The notes beneath the pieces are model-generated. The model saw only the letters and a list, made by a program, of their open reading frames with translations, was not told the origin of the DNA and ran no database searches. The translations under genes and the position numbers were made by a program. A stretch of DNA of 64,000 nucleotides from Vicugna pacos (Eukaryota > Chordata > Mammalia > Artiodactyla > Camelidae). The stretch spans positions 8,931,001 to 8,995,000 of the forward strand of contig NC_133005.1 in the NCBI RefSeq assembly GCF_048564905.1, given 5' to 3'. Shown in pieces: positions 1 through 13,900 of this stretch (its first letter is position 1; each line of letters opens with the position of its first letter).

Positions 1-800
1 TGTAGTCTATTAAGTGTGCAATAGCATTATGTCTTAAAAAAGTAAATCCCTTAATTAAAAAATTGTTATTGCTAAAAAATGCCAACCAGCACCTGAGCCT
101 TTAGCTAGTCATAGTCACTGGTTTGGATCACCATAACAAATACAACAATAAAAGAAAGTTTGAAATATTCTGAGAATTACCAAAATGTGATGCAGAGACA
201 TGAAATGAGAAAATGCCATTGGAAAAATAGTGCTGATTGACTTGTTAAATGCAGGTTTGCCACAAACCTTGAATTTGCCAAAAGTGCAACATCTGTGAAG
301 CACAATTTAAAAAATAAAAGCACTGTAAAGCTCTATATCACCAAAGTGTTCTCCAGAATGTCTGGCATGGTGATCTCTAACTGCAGTATTTCTATCTTTA
401 TATTTATATATAAATACAGATCTATATAGTGCACATTATATAACTAACTACATTGTGTCATATATTATCTAATTAGACTGTATATTTATATATTATGTAA
501 TACTGCATATTTACAAAGTTTACATATACAATTTTATATATATGCAATCAAGTTAGAATGAAAATTGGAATGCTTATAGCTAACCCTACAAAACTGTAAT
601 GTGTTTTCTTCTTAAAATCTTTAAATACAAACTATTTTACACTACATAATTAAATATTTTTTAGAACTATAAACAACATAAAGCAACTTGTTAAATAAAA
701 ATATTTAGCCTGTGATCTAAACTCACATATTACTCAGCAAATCACTAATTGGTTTAATTCGAGGAGCCCAGCGGTCAGCATCTGCAGCCGCTCAGGAAGG
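1..800. other. AT-rich unique DNA, no gene seen
   Basis: Very AT-rich sequence with TATA/ATAT runs around 400-560. I see no exon, no long ORF and no repeat family I recognise. Confidence 0.5.
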
Positions 801-807
801 CAGCAGC

Positions 808-905
808 TTGAAACCAGGAATGTCCTTCAAAATCGCCTGAGGGATTTTAATATACACAGACCTGGAGTCCAAGCTAGAACTCCCAGAGAAGAATTTTCAA
901 GGTAG
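808..905 (+). mobile_element. MER5-like hAT nonautonomous element fragment
   Basis: The order of words (…AATCGCCTGAGGGATTTTAA…, then CAGACCTGGAGTCCAAG and CTCCCAGAG) follows the MER5A body, an ancient eutherian hAT-Charlie derivative of about 190 bp. The ends are not resolvable. The block is slightly more GC-rich than its surroundings and ends at AAG|GTAGGA, which looks like a splice donor. An exon is therefore the alternative, but no coding frame supports it. Confidence 0.35.
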
Positions 906-2759
906 GAAGTGTACGACATTTTGTTTTAATTCAAGTTAAGGAATTTTCATTTTATAGTAAATAATCAGGGCAATATATGATACATTGGAAACCTGAGAAC
1001 ATAAAGAATCTCTGAGGTGCTGCTGATTTAGGTGTTTTGCTTTTCTGAGGCTTCCCTGGGATGACTCTTACAACTGTTTTGATTTCTCCAGCTCATTTCC
1101 TAACTATCCCATCCATTCTGCCTCGTGTTCCAGGTGTCCTTGGAATGTCTGATGGTTGCCCTTTCCTAGCTTCCAGCTCTTTGGCAGGTTTGTCCTCTCT
1201 TTTGCTGTTTCTCTTTCTCAAGTTATCTATTATTTCAGTGGCTCTTTATGAGCAGAAATATGTGCTTAGTCTATCATATTTAACCAAAATTAGAATTAAT
1301 GTGACTGAACTAATGTCAGCCATTTTGACCTAGAAAACCATACGTTCTTTCCTTTGGGAGAAGAAGGTCTTCATCTAGAGTAAATCTGAATGTAGCTTTT
1401 GTCCTAACTGACCAGGTCATGTCTAGCTTATTTCTAGTTTGGATTTATTTTCTTTGTCCTTTATACACATATTCTACATCTGGTTTCTTTTAATCTTTGG
1501 TTGTTTGTTTCAAAGAGTAGTTTTTAGGTTATTCTCAAGTTTCCTTCCATCCCTCTTTTCAGATGGTCCGGCTCTTGCTACCTACTGTCATCTTACTTCA
1601 GCCATTCCTGGTCTCCTGTATACTGCCTCCTCTCTCAACCAGCACTCTTTCCACTCCAGCCTATTTTTAAGATATTCTGACCACAAGTGCTACAAATTCC
1701 ACAGTATTTTAACATAAATTGGTAAGTCAGTCTAATATTCTTCAGATTCCTGTGGCAGATAGTCTCCAGAAATTTGCCCATATTCAGAGTAATATTTCTT
1801 ACCTTTATTTTTCATTTCTTCAGGCCAGGATGGTTCTAAAATATGTATAAGACCAGTCTAGAAGTGAGAATTATGGCCTTCAAAATGGTCATATTTATAT
1901 GCACAGGTAAAAATTAATGAGACTGGAATGTCACTTGAAGAAACAGCAGTGACTGCAGCTTTAAACCAGCATATATCAAATACTCAGAGTTTTGTGAACA
2001 AAAGAACAAAAGCCATGCAATTTTCAGTCCTTTTTGTGCCAATAGCTCACGATATCTTATTACTCCAGACATTGTTGTTCTTTGGTTCCAGGTCTCCTCA
2101 GCCCATGACTCTGATTTTGGGCTCCTACTTTCATTCTTGCAAGTTTTTTGGCCTCTTTGACTGATCTTGTGTCCTCAGCTTGAGGCTTTATGCTCTTATG
2201 AATTTAGTGTTAAATGATCCTTTAGTATTTCTGTTTCCTGAGTCATGTCTGTGCTCTGATTCCTCAGAACCCAAACCCTGACAATGTGGGCTGGCACTAA
2301 GAACACTCTTTCATCCCATGTGGCTGGAATTGGAGCCCCCAGAAATGTAGTGAGTCAATGCAGTCAAACTATCTGAAGCACTCTGCATGTTTGGTCGGAT
2401 ATCTTTTAAAATAATAACCATGTCAGTATTCATTTATTTCAATTCTTCCTTGATTCTGTGTTGATTATTTCCTGTATAAAATGTTTTCATGTCCAAAAGA
2501 TAATACTTTCCCTTAATCCTATTTTGCTGATTGAGGGTGAATATTGTGTCCTCCTAAACCAACAACTAAAGGAATTCCTTAATCCCCTCTTCTAACCAAC
2601 TCACTCCATCTGGGTCAGGGCAGAGTTTAATACTGTTGCAGATATGTCAAGAAAGGATTTGTTTATGATGATTTAAGAAAATTCTATCCATATACAGGTG
2701 TCCATAGCTTGAGAAATTACTGACTTTCTAAAGTGATGTCATGTATTTTTTGCATTTCT
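906..2759. other. Intergenic/intronic sequence, no gene seen
   Basis: Pyrimidine-rich stretches (about 1060-1700) give short open frames on the plus strand with ordinary AT-rich composition and no recognisable domain. Some may be decayed L2 sequence, but I could not align it to a consensus by eye. Nothing else is supported. Confidence 0.4.
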
Positions 2760-3240
2760 CATCAGTTACTTACTATCACCATAATACTTGGTAACAAACA
2801 ACTACTGAAGCTCAGAAGCATATAGAGCAACAAATATCCATTGCTCACATCTCTGAACTGGTTGGGTCAGGAGACTGCTGATTTTGGCTGAGATTTTTCA
2901 CAGGTGGCATCAGTTGGCTGTTGACCAATCTAGGCTGACTGTGGCTGGACAGCTGGCTCTCTCAGCTGAGCTGGCTCACTCTGATACATGTGTCTCATCT
3001 TAACAACAGGTTAGCCTTGACTTACTTAAAAAGAAAATTATGGCAATGGCAGATGGCAAGAGAAAATATCCCAAAAGTTCAAGCTCAATTCATGACTCTG
3101 CTTGTATTGTATCAGCTAAAAGTCATGTTGGCCAAAGCAAATAATATGGCATTCAAGAGCTGAGACAGAGGGCACTACAAAGTTACATGGCAAAGTCCCT
3201 GGGTAGGGGAAGGGTGAAGGTCATTGATGCATTCAGTTAT
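2760..3240. mobile_element. Ancient interspersed repeat, family unresolved
   Basis: The text around AACAAACAACTACTGAAGCT, GGGTCAGGAGACTGCTGA and the CTGGCTC-rich middle resembles a mammalian-wide repeat whose consensus reads 'ATAACAAA…CCAAAACTTAGTGGCTTAAAACA…GGTCAGGAATCTGGG'. I cannot assign it confidently to an LTR or DNA-transposon family. It is heavily decayed. Confidence 0.3.
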
Positions 3241-6200
3241 CATATTCTTTGTACACATGGGAGCAAGACATTTAAGGAAACAGAAATTACAAGTCCAAAT
3301 TGTCTAAAAATTTTCAGAAAATATTATTATTACAGTATTATCCCTTGGAAGTCTTCTCCCAAGCATGAAATCGAAGCTGCCAAGGACAGTTTGTGTAGAA
3401 GCATACCTAATGGAAAACTGCCACTTTCACTAATAAATGCTTTCTATTAGGAAATGAAAATTATCTTAGTTTTTATGTTAGTATTTTGTTCAGGAAAAAG
3501 TATGTGTAGTTTGTTTTATTCTTTGAAAAATAATTATAATCTTAGACTGCTAATGCATGCAGAATTTCTTTGGGGATGATGAAAGTGTTCTGAAATTAGA
3601 TAGTAGTAGTGGCCACACAGCTCTGTGAATATACTAATCACCACTAATTTGTAAATAATAAAAAGGTGAATTTTAAGGCAGGTGAACTAATCTCAACAAA
3701 GTTATTATGTAAACTATTTAAAATTTGAAGCATCTTTAATGTTGCATTATAAATAAGAAGTATATATTATACCTAATATATATAATTTTCAACTTTACTG
3801 CTTAAATTTAAAAACAGTAAGGGAAAATTTTTTAGTAGTTACTTTTTCTATGCAGAATTTTGGAATGCTTACTTAAAACTGATTTTGGTATAGTTCTGAA
3901 TTAAGTGCAATTAAAACCTTAAAATAAAACTAAATGAAATAATGTAAATCAAAGTCTTAGGAAAGCATAAGCATTATCAAAGAGGATCTCATTGTTACAG
4001 TAAGTAAACAGGTATAAGTTTATGATTTATAAAATGTCAAATATACTGTTAAAATATTTGTCTATCATTTAGGCTTTTTCCCTCCCTAAGTTCCATTTAT
4101 CACTAATCACTAAGAGCATAACCACATTTGTATACAAAACATAATACAAGAACTCCATGAAGTGCATATTAAACACAATGTACATGTGCTAGGAGAAGGC
4201 TAGGAATATGCTGATGACTAAGCCAAGGTCTCTGCCTTCAAAATCAAAGAAAATTTTAATACCTGGATTTTAATTGGAATATTTTTTCCCTAAATTAATT
4301 TTTGTTATTTTCTTGGGTTCTTTTCACACTGAGCCATTGAATTAGAAAAGATGCCATTTATGGATTTTCTGACATTATAGCATAAAATAAATATCTGTAT
4401 TCTTAAATTTGGGTGCTAATATTATACCCTGAATTTCAAAAAAAATTTGTTGCTGTGACATTCTCATAGGGACCTTGTCATCTACACAGACAAAAATGCT
4501 TGAGCAAGTGTTTGTTACTTAAAGCTATGATTCTATGTTATGAGTCTCTTAGTAACAAAAAGTGTATAAACTAACTATGCCAAATTAAAGCTTCATACAT
4601 ACAAGAATTATTTTTTAAAGTGTTGTGAGCACAAATTAAGCTGATAATCTAATTTATTCTCTTTCTTCTTCTCAGATGTTTTTTAGCAAAAACAAAGATC
4701 CAAATGTGCTAGGTTGAACTAGATGAAATTGCTATTTTGTAGGTCCCAAGTGGTCAGACACTGACAATTCTGTGTAGTTCAAACAGAAGTAATGCTGAAC
4801 TGATAGACTGTATATTGAGATACACAAAGGCATGCTCTGGGCCATTTCCTCACAAAACTATTCTGCCCTCCAGAATAAGAAGATATTAAATAAAACCCCA
4901 AATTTGTTGTCATTAAAGTTCATCATAGTTTAATCCCTCAAAATGACTTATTCCTGAATATAGAATCATCCTTTCTAGTCTTCTATGTATATGTGATTTT
5001 GTTGCTAACAATAACGTAGATTTTTAAAGACAGTTTATTTACTGCAATCAAAGCTATTGTCCTTCTAAATGGTTTTCACTGGATTACTATCTAATCCACC
5101 TTCAGCTTCCCTCTCAAAATTAATCTAAGTCTGAAAAGGGGATGGGGAAGCAAACAGAGGGCATAATGTTGTGTATAAAGAATGTTTTAGTGAGAATCAT
5201 TAAAAAGTGCTGAGCATATCATTGAAGTTTATCAAGCTTTAGAATAGATCATTACCAGATAAGCTGGCTTGAGACATGGGAGGTCCATGTATTAGTACCA
5301 GTATTTTAATTTCTTTCTGCGTTAATTTTTTAAATCTATATAATATCAGTCACAATATTATTTCCTTAGCTTCATTGCAGAGCTGTTGTTCAGATTAAAT
5401 ACATAATATCCATAAGCACTATTTTCAAAATAAACAATACATTTTAATAACTATTATTTTTATATTAACTTCAAATTGCAACAATGCAATTACCTAAACA
5501 TTTGACAAAAATAATCCATATCTCAATGGTATTCTACAGTATTTTTGACATAGCAAATGCCAAAGAAAGTGGCTCCATTTTTAAAACAATAGTATAATGT
5601 GGTACATTTATAATAATCCTGCCAGCAAGAAATCCTCCCTCCCAGATTTCCCATATAGGATTGCACTTTCAAATCCTCCTGAAAGAAAGCTCATTCAATT
5701 GTCCATTTTCAAATTTACATATAATCTGAAATACTACCACAGCCTGAAATCTCTCTTCCTTTCAATTAGCTAATTTTATTGTACCATAAAGTGTGAACCG
5801 ATTTTTTTTTACATTTACTTTGAAAGTAAGTATGCTCATACAGTACATTGTCCTACAAGAACTATAATCTTTGTATTAAATATAAAGCAATTTATGGGAT
5901 CAGTTGAGATGCCTGTAACTGAATACATGACTCAACCTGACTGAATAAGAATATGTATTATCTAATATAACAACGGTATAGATTTAGGCCAGGACTGTTA
6001 GACACATTGGTCCAATGCTGGTCTCAAAGACAGGAGGTCCTTTTTATCTTTCTTTTCCACCATGTTCAGTTTGACTTTATGTTCATGGCTGCAAGACTGT
6101 AATTGATTCAGATGAAATATTAAGATATGAAAATATCCAGGTGAGGAAAAGGACTATCTCTTTCCACATTCTCTAAGGAGAACTGAAACTCATTGTAAAA

Positions 6201-6799
6201 CTTTTGCTCACAACACATTTGCCAGGATAGGTTTGTATGTAAATCACTGCCAAGGGGCATAGGATTGCCATATTGACCAAGGTAAGTCATTTAGGGTGGA
6301 AAGGATGTTGGAAAGTCAACCACAAAAATCACCTTAATCACACACTCTTCCATTATTCACGTATAAAGAGTCATCATATGTACGCATAAATCTTAACATG
6401 AAAATACAGACTTCTAAGATGCTTTTTAAAAAAAATATTCAGAAGCCAGAGGAAATCCTGCACTCCAGATTAACACATAAGTAGCTTTCAATTGATAAGG
6501 AACAAATAAATAAATAAAAATTTTATTCATTTCATCCGACCTCATGTAGTTGTTAATTATGCATGCTTCTGTTTTCTCCATAAAGGTACACTCTTCATGC
6601 CAGAAAAAAACACTGAGTTACCTACTTTCCACAAAAACTTTCAGAAGGCAAGGTGTTCATCAGTTGGTCAAAATATGTTCATTTCATTTAATTTCAGAAT
6701 TTGCAAGTAAGAGTAGTTGAAAATCTCAACTTATATACTCAGAATTTTAGCATTTCAAGATCACATATAAACACATGAAAAAAAATTATCAGATATTTG
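3241..6799. other. AT-rich non-coding DNA
   Basis: No exon, RNA gene or intact mobile element recognised. A weak match around 4160-4250 (a 'GTGCTAGG…GATGACTAAGCCAAGGTCTCTGCC' pattern) looks like a relic of an ancient repeat that recurs near 62.3 kb. The rest is unique AT-rich sequence. Confidence 0.4.
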
Positions 6800-7900
6800 A
6801 AGAAAGCCTCTAGCATGAAAAAAGTCTTAACAAAGAAAGAGAAAAAAAGGAATTTGGAGGAAATAGAGAACATTTTGTAAACAGAAATCTCAGAGAGAAA
6901 ATTTAAAATGATTATATGTATAAAAAATAGAATCCTATAATAAATAATATTTAAAGAACAGAGTTAACTCTGTGTGTGTAAATTGTGTATGTATAACTAT
7001 ATATATAAAGATATAGTTGATAAAAACTTCCAGTTTTAAAAACAAAAGACATGGGAATATATAAGAAAAAATATATCAAAGTTAGGGAACCAATCCAGAA
7101 GTATCAATAGCTAATAATAAGATTTCCAAAAAAATGACAGAAAATATGGAAGTGAACATTTATATTTAACTATTATGCAAATGGCCCATAACTGAATAAA
7201 TAATAGTTTCCAGAAGAATCAAAAAAAGTACCCATAGCAATGACCAAAAAAACCCCACACCTATACCAAAGCCAGTCACCCTAAAATTTCACAACAGTGG
7301 ATATAAAGTGAAGATTCTAAATTATAACAGAAGGAGAAAAAAGAAAACAGGCCACTCCAGAGGATCATGATACAGAACGTCCTTAGCCTTCTCATTGTAA
7401 GCTAGGAGAATGTGGAATGATGTTTTCAAAATTCTGAGACAAGATGGTGTAAATCCAGCCAAACCACCAATCATGTTTGAAAGTTGTCTAAAGGATTTTC
7501 AGATATTCAAAGTCTTGATGCACATATTCATCTTCAAGAAGCTAACTGGGATCTGTGCTCTGCACAGTTGAATGAGAAAAACAAGAAAGTGGAAGAATGG
7601 ATACACTGGAAAGAGTTTTCACACAGAAGAGGAGTGAAAGTTGATAGGTAAGAGAAGGAAGTCCAAAGATGATCGCCAAGCAGGAAGTCTAGAGAGCAAA
7701 TGACTCACACTGGAGCTGGAGGACAAAGGACTTCAGGAGGAAGACCTCCAAGAAAAAGTAAAACTAAATAGGAACGTGTTTAGGTACTTTGAGGGGACAT
7801 TTAAAGATTGTTTGAGGATGAGCTTGTGATGGTCACACTGAAAGGTGACCAAGTGAAAAAATTAACTCCAAGGAAACAATGAATTGGGCAGAATATGAAA
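6800..7900 (+). mobile_element. Ancient LINE-1 (L1M/HAL1-type) remnant
   Basis: A-rich on the plus strand. Phrases such as CCACACCTATACCAAAGCCA, TTCACAACAGTGGATATAAAG, and 'AAATTCTGAGACAAGATGGTGTAAATCCAGCCAAACC…' in fragments follow an old L1 family text I recognise from mammalian genomes. No usable ORF remains. The element is highly diverged and its edges are uncertain. It predates the young L1s elsewhere in the window. Confidence 0.4.
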
Positions 7901-10236
7901 TATAATGTTAATATACTACATGGCATATTCTACGTGGCTTAGCTATTTACATAGTTACATAATGAAAATATTGACTATTGAGTTAACTACTAAACACTAA
8001 GAATCTGATTTATGTAATTTTTTGGAAGAAATATTTTGTGTGTGTGTGTGTACACATAGGTATATGCTTATACATGTGACTATAAAAATGTGCTTTTGCA
8101 GAGAGAGGGCAGCATAAGAAGGCTCGATCATTCTCCTATGTTTTCCATTTTGGCAGATCCATAGATACTGCTCATGACTGAATAATCAAGAAAGAACTGG
8201 ATACACATGTGATTCAGAAAACAGAGGTAAATAACAGAAGGAACAGCTAAAATGTTAAAAGGAGTAGGGTACCTGGGGTTTACAATCTGAAGTATGGAAG
8301 AGTAGAACAAAAGACTTGTTTTGGTGCAAGATTCATTCAACTATCAAACTCTTTCAACAATAAGTGGTATAATTTTGCTAAAAATGAGAATCAAAGAAAC
8401 AATAAGTAGAATACTCCTGAAAACAAAATAGCCCCTTGTGAAGAAAGGAAATGAGTGGCCATGGAACAGTTTTTTTTTTAATTTGTCAATTATTTTATAC
8501 CTATAAAATAAGCATGCCATGTGCATGTATAATCTCTTCAAAAATTAATCATATGTTATATAAAGGGAAAAAACAAAGACTATGGTATTATACAATTATG
8601 CCCCTCCAAAATATATACACAGTTTTAATGAAATCTTGCCTGAAATACAGGCACAAAATAGACCATAAGTATGTCTGGGGTACCTTGAAGAAAATGTCAT
8701 ATAATGAACTTATCACCTTCCATCTTACGGTATTCCATTATGAAATACAGGGTTTAAAAGTTGAGACTGTATCTTGAAATCAGTATCTCTTCAGAACTTT
8801 TTACTGGACACTTACCTACTTTTTAAATTTTCTATTCAGTAGGAACAAATGATGCCCCAACCTAATGATTTCCTAATTGATTATTCTGAAAATTATCATT
8901 TTCAAGTTTTGATATTTTATGCAATAAAGGCATTCCATTTTTTACATTATTTGTATTCCAACACAGGAGTTTGTAAATATAACATGGATCTATCCCAGAA
9001 TAGCAAATACCTAGTAAATAGGTCCAGATGTTTAGGAGAACAACTTTCCACCTGCATGTCTGTAGGACTCCTTTGCCTTCTCCTCCTCCACCTCCCACAA
9101 AGTTCTCTTCTCTCATACCTTACTTAATGTAGCAGATGTGAATTAACTAGAGATACACACAGCTTTTAAAAAATTGAACAATTACTGATTTTATCAGCAT
9201 AGTAATAAAAAGTTTTATCTTTCCAACTCAGAAAACCTTTGGGTGCTAGAAGACATTTAAATAAGTTTATATTTCTCACATTAAGATTCCCTGATTTTTC
9301 AAAGAATACTTCATATTGACAGCTACAAAGAGCTTTAAGGAGGGGGAGTGGTTTTTTTCTTATAAAATACAAAGTCCAATCTAAATGTAATGGCTGCACT
9401 TGAACCCATTTAGAGTTACAGAGATGGGGAGGTTTAGTTTCCTAAGTCCTATGTAATGTAAGCAGTATGTCTTTAGAGAAATCTGTCCTGTTGGGATAAA
9501 GAGAACTCCAGTAATATCATCAATGTACCCAAGGGTGGGTCTATTCTTATGCAAATACAATAACCACAGTTCGGTATAGGAAGCTCCCTTCTATGCATGA
9601 TGCTGCTTCTGTGCCAACCTACAGAGGGAGAGAAAAATGATTACGCTCTATTTCCAATTGATTCTGCCTTTCTTGCAGAGTGTGTCAAATACATTGCATT
9701 TTTCCTGAGCCCATTTAGATGGAGTATTATCCTGCTGTGTTCCTTTGGATCCTGTACAGACTTCTGATTGCTGAATTGTAACACTAATCATAATAAGTAT
9801 CTATGTAATAAGTTCACAATATGAATTGTCCCAGATTGTCACATTTTCTTTCACAGAGCAATCAAGCTTATTTGTACAATCTACTTGCTCCCAGATAAAA
9901 CAAAAGGCAACAAGTAAGTTTTTGTATGTTCATCACACATTATAAGTGGCAATTTAGGTCTAGTACATCAGAGAAAATGAAAGATGATAAGAGAAAGTGC
10001 TAAAGAACTTTTCAATAAAGCATATTTGGATTTTGCTATTAGTTTTATAGATATTATCATTATATATCCAATTAAATACTAAAGATTTGTTTTTTTCACA
10101 GCAAGCAATTTTGTTTTTTCTATCTAGAATCTGATACTCATTTTGACAAAAGAGGGCATAAAATTAATTATAATTCAAATATAATACTGTAAATATAAGT
10201 TACTGAAATAGAATATAAAGCAAACTCATGACCTTC
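7901..10236. other. AT-rich non-coding DNA with a short TG run
   Basis: Contains a short (TG)n near 8036-8051. Short open frames on both strands between 8.1 and 9.4 kb overlap each other and show no domain, so I read them as chance. No promoter, exon or RNA gene recognised. Confidence 0.4.
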
Positions 10237-10251
10237 AAAAAATGGTCTTCT

Positions 10252-10978
10252 TAGGAATAGACTTACCATATGACCCAGGAATCCCACTCCTGAGCTTGTA
10301 TCCAGAAGGAAATCTACTTCAGGATGACACCTGCACCCCAATGTTCATAGCAGCACTATTTACAATAGCCAAAACATGGAAACTACCTAAATGTCCATCA
10401 ACAGGTGACTGGATAAAGAAGAGGTGGTATATTTATACAATGGAATACTACTCAGCCATAAAAACCGACAACATAACGCCATTTGCAGCAACATGGATGC
10501 TCCTGGAGAATGTCATTCTAAGTGAAGTAAGCCAGAAAGAGAAAGAAAAATACCATATGAGATCGCTCATATGTGGAATCTAAAGACTCATGGACAGAGA
10601 ATACAGACTTGTGGTTACCAGGGGGGTAGAGGGTGGGAAGGGATAGACTGGGATTTCAAAATTGTAGAATAGATAAACAAGACTACACTGTATAGCACAG
10701 GGAAATCTACACAAAATGTTATGATAAATCACAGAGAAAAAAATGTGACAATGAGTGTGTATATGTCCATGAATGACTGAAAAATTGTGCTGAACACTGG
10801 AATTTGACAACATTGTAAAATGATTATAAATCAATAAAAAATGTTAAAATAAAAAGGACAGAGAGGAATGTAACAGATACACAGACATCTCATCCCAGAT
10901 TTAAGTAGTTGCTACCATTTTCCGTATTACTTCAGATCATTTTTTGTAAAATAAAAATTAAAACTAGAATTGAAAATC
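10252..10978 (+). mobile_element. Young 5'-truncated L1 with probable 3' transduction
   Basis: The element starts inside the last part of L1 ORF2. The open frame reads …[11 protein letters not shown]…CPSTGDW…MEYYSAIK…SEVSQKEKEKYHMRSL and stops at 10581-10583. A short 3' UTR ends at about 10846 with a polyadenylation signal AATAAA at 10833-10838. About 125 bp of non-L1 sequence follows, with a second AATAAA at 10950-10955 and an A tract from 10979. A 15-bp target duplication, AAAAAATGGTCTTCT, flanks the unit (10237-10251 and 10983-10997), so the extra sequence moved with the L1. The 5' truncation leaves about 600 bp of L1. The retained frame is open, which suggests a recent insertion. Confidence 0.85.
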
Positions 10979-10997
10979 AAAAAAAAAATGGTCTTCT

Positions 10998-13900
10998 AGG
11001 ATTGACTGCGGTTGGAAACAGTTTACCCTCCCTATCACTTCAATAATTGCCATGTGGTCCTTTATTTAATGAGCCAAATCTGGTCACCACTACAGGCAGT
11101 GGCAGAACTGGAGAGGGATTTTCCTGATAGTGACACTGATACTTTGCTGAAGAGATATTTTACTTTTGTCTTGTTGCTGATTCTGAAACATAGCCCATTT
11201 TGCTGACCAATGTTTTCTACTAGTATGCCAACAAATTCATTACAGCAAAGGGGGAATTCCTTCTCCTCTGACTTTTATTTAATATTTTATCAAAATCAGA
11301 GGAGCCTCTGGCATTATGAGGATAAATGCCCAAAACATACCTGAAAAGACTAGGAACCTTAGTTGACTGTCTTATGGTGACTAAATTGTATCTACTCATG
11401 ATCAAATAGAAGCAAATATTCAATATACATCTATAAAGGTGATTACATCCCATTTCTCATGCTCTGAGTTCATTTCTGGTTTTACTAGTGGTTTAATTTT
11501 TAACCACTAGGATATTATACTGGTCCATCCTGAAATAAAAACCAGATGTGGTTTTTGCATAGTAACTTCATATCCTAGTCACTGGTCTATAATGTGCTTT
11601 CTGCACTGTGTCCTCAGTATTGAAGTAGTTGTTGAAGTATTAGGAGTGAAATTATGTAACAGCTTTTTAATTAATCAAGTGACATAAAGTTTAAACTGAA
11701 CATCATAAATCCATTTGAATAGACACGCAACAGCTATAATGCCTGAGAAATGAAGGGTTCAGATATTCTTTAGAAAATAAAAACATACAGAGTGAATTTT
11801 TCCTGAGGCCCACCTGATAGTTTATCTTCTTCACATTAAAATGTACATGATAAACTGAATGTTATCTTTTAACTCTTTCTTTTTTTGGCTACAACTGCCA
11901 TTTTTATTTCCTAAAAACTTGATTCCTCTTTATTGTAAAGAATAAAATTTAAACTTCCAATGTTTCTAATTTGAAAACCCAAGGAATGAAAATTCTGTTC
12001 TGGGACAGCTAGAAGATGTCAATTAATTCATTTAAACCCCAGCAGAAAATAACAGAGTAACAGACATCATGTTCTTTTGGATGGATGGCAGATAATTAAC
12101 CAAGTGATTTCCAAAAGTTCAAATATAAGTAAATAATTCACAGTCAATTTTATTTTTACTAGATATTAAAGGATGCATGATGTAATGCAGGTCATATTAA
12201 TATGCCACAGAGATTTCCATAACTATCCTCTTTCTCTCTAACTCCTAAAGATGTGCCTTCTTATAAGACAATGATGTTATATAAATGATTTTTAGGCTAA
12301 TGTATATATTTCCTTTGATATTCTTCAAGTGAAAGTTACAATAGCTAACATTTATTTTTATAAGATAAGAAAGACCTCTTTCTTATTGCAGAGTCACAAA
12401 ATACTTTTCAAGAAAAGTATTGAGGGATATAGAGGGTGTAGACATAAAAACTCATCTAAATAAGTTTGCTTACAAAATATTACTTCCAGGTTCTAGATAT
12501 CAAATCATAATTTTCTCAAGTTAAAATATTTGCTACATCCAAATATCAAGTGGATGCTTTTCAAAGATTTATTAGCTCATTAATGATTGAAATAGTTAAA
12601 GGGTAAAGCTGTTTCAAAGAGCATTTTGAGGAACCAGGCAAGTATAGGCATTTAAAAGATAAAGCTGGTGAATGATCAACAGAGGGGTAATAAGCAGACA
12701 TTGGAAGCTATGTTTTCTAATGGACATCTTTACCAGACAGTAACAAGTTAATGCATAATTTCCAGAGTCTAAAGATAAACAAAAGTACATTCCCCTAGAT
12801 GATGAAATAATACTTGAGTGAACTTGATAGATTATGTTCCTAGACTCTCTTGGCCTTATTACTATAGTTTTCCACAATTTTTCTTTACACAATTATCAAC
12901 CCTGATTCCTGACACCTTACTTGTAGTTCTGATTTCATTCACACTCTGAAGCTCCGTTATCCCTCAGTCTTTCCATTTAAGCCCTCCTCTCTCCCCCACT
13001 GATATTCTATAATTTGCCTGTAAAGTATGAGTGGGTGTTTTGTTAATCATCCTTCCTAAGCCCTTTTAATCTGATGTTTCTTTAAAAAAAAAAATCTGTG
13101 AAATTGATACCCATTTTTTACCTCAAATCATTATTACTTTTCATCTTTATTTCTTCTGTTTTTGAAATAAATCAATCTTTTTTCCAGATATCAGCACTTT
13201 TTCTTCCAGCATGCCTACCTCTAGTTTATCTTTTAGTCTTTTGTGTTTCTTTGTTTTCTTTCTCCAAGAAATTTTCTTGATCTGATCTTGCTAATATATT
13301 CCTCATCTGTATCCATATGGTCCTAAATTCTATCTATATTTATTTTAATATTATATATATATTTTTTCTGTTTATTTTGTATATTTTGTTATTCCTGTTT
13401 CATCTTAATAATATCTTCCCTTTTATCTTTTAGTCTATAATTTCACTAATTTTAAATTGTGATACATATGTTCTAATACTTCTTCTAATAGAGTTAGTAG
13501 TTGTTGATTCTCAAGTGTCTTGTTGTTTATACCTATGAGTTCATTTCCCCTTAGGAATAGAAGCTACTCTGTCAGTGCTTATGGAGGAAAGTCAGACTTT
13601 TAAGTGTCAACTCCCATGTGCTTAAGGGATTTGGGGTGAGGGGAATAGATGAGTCCCAGAGTGGAAAATCCCAGTGACCAGCAAACCATTTCTAATGACC
13701 AATCCCATTAAACAAAGCCTTAGTTAAATGGCTTCACCTTTTACCTTCCAAGGAGAATCAGCATTAGGACAGACAATCTGTACAATAGAGTGTATCCAAC
13801 ACCCAGGGCATTTGCAGATGGGATGGGCAAGTGGCTGTGCAAATTGAGTCTCCATCTTTTTCTGTCAGCTCTCTTTTGTCAGGGCTTCTGTACTGTTCTG

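Noticed and set aside
808-920. Possible exon ending at AAG|GTAGGA
   Set aside because: The body reads as a MER5-like repeat and there is no sustained coding frame or acceptor that I can defend.
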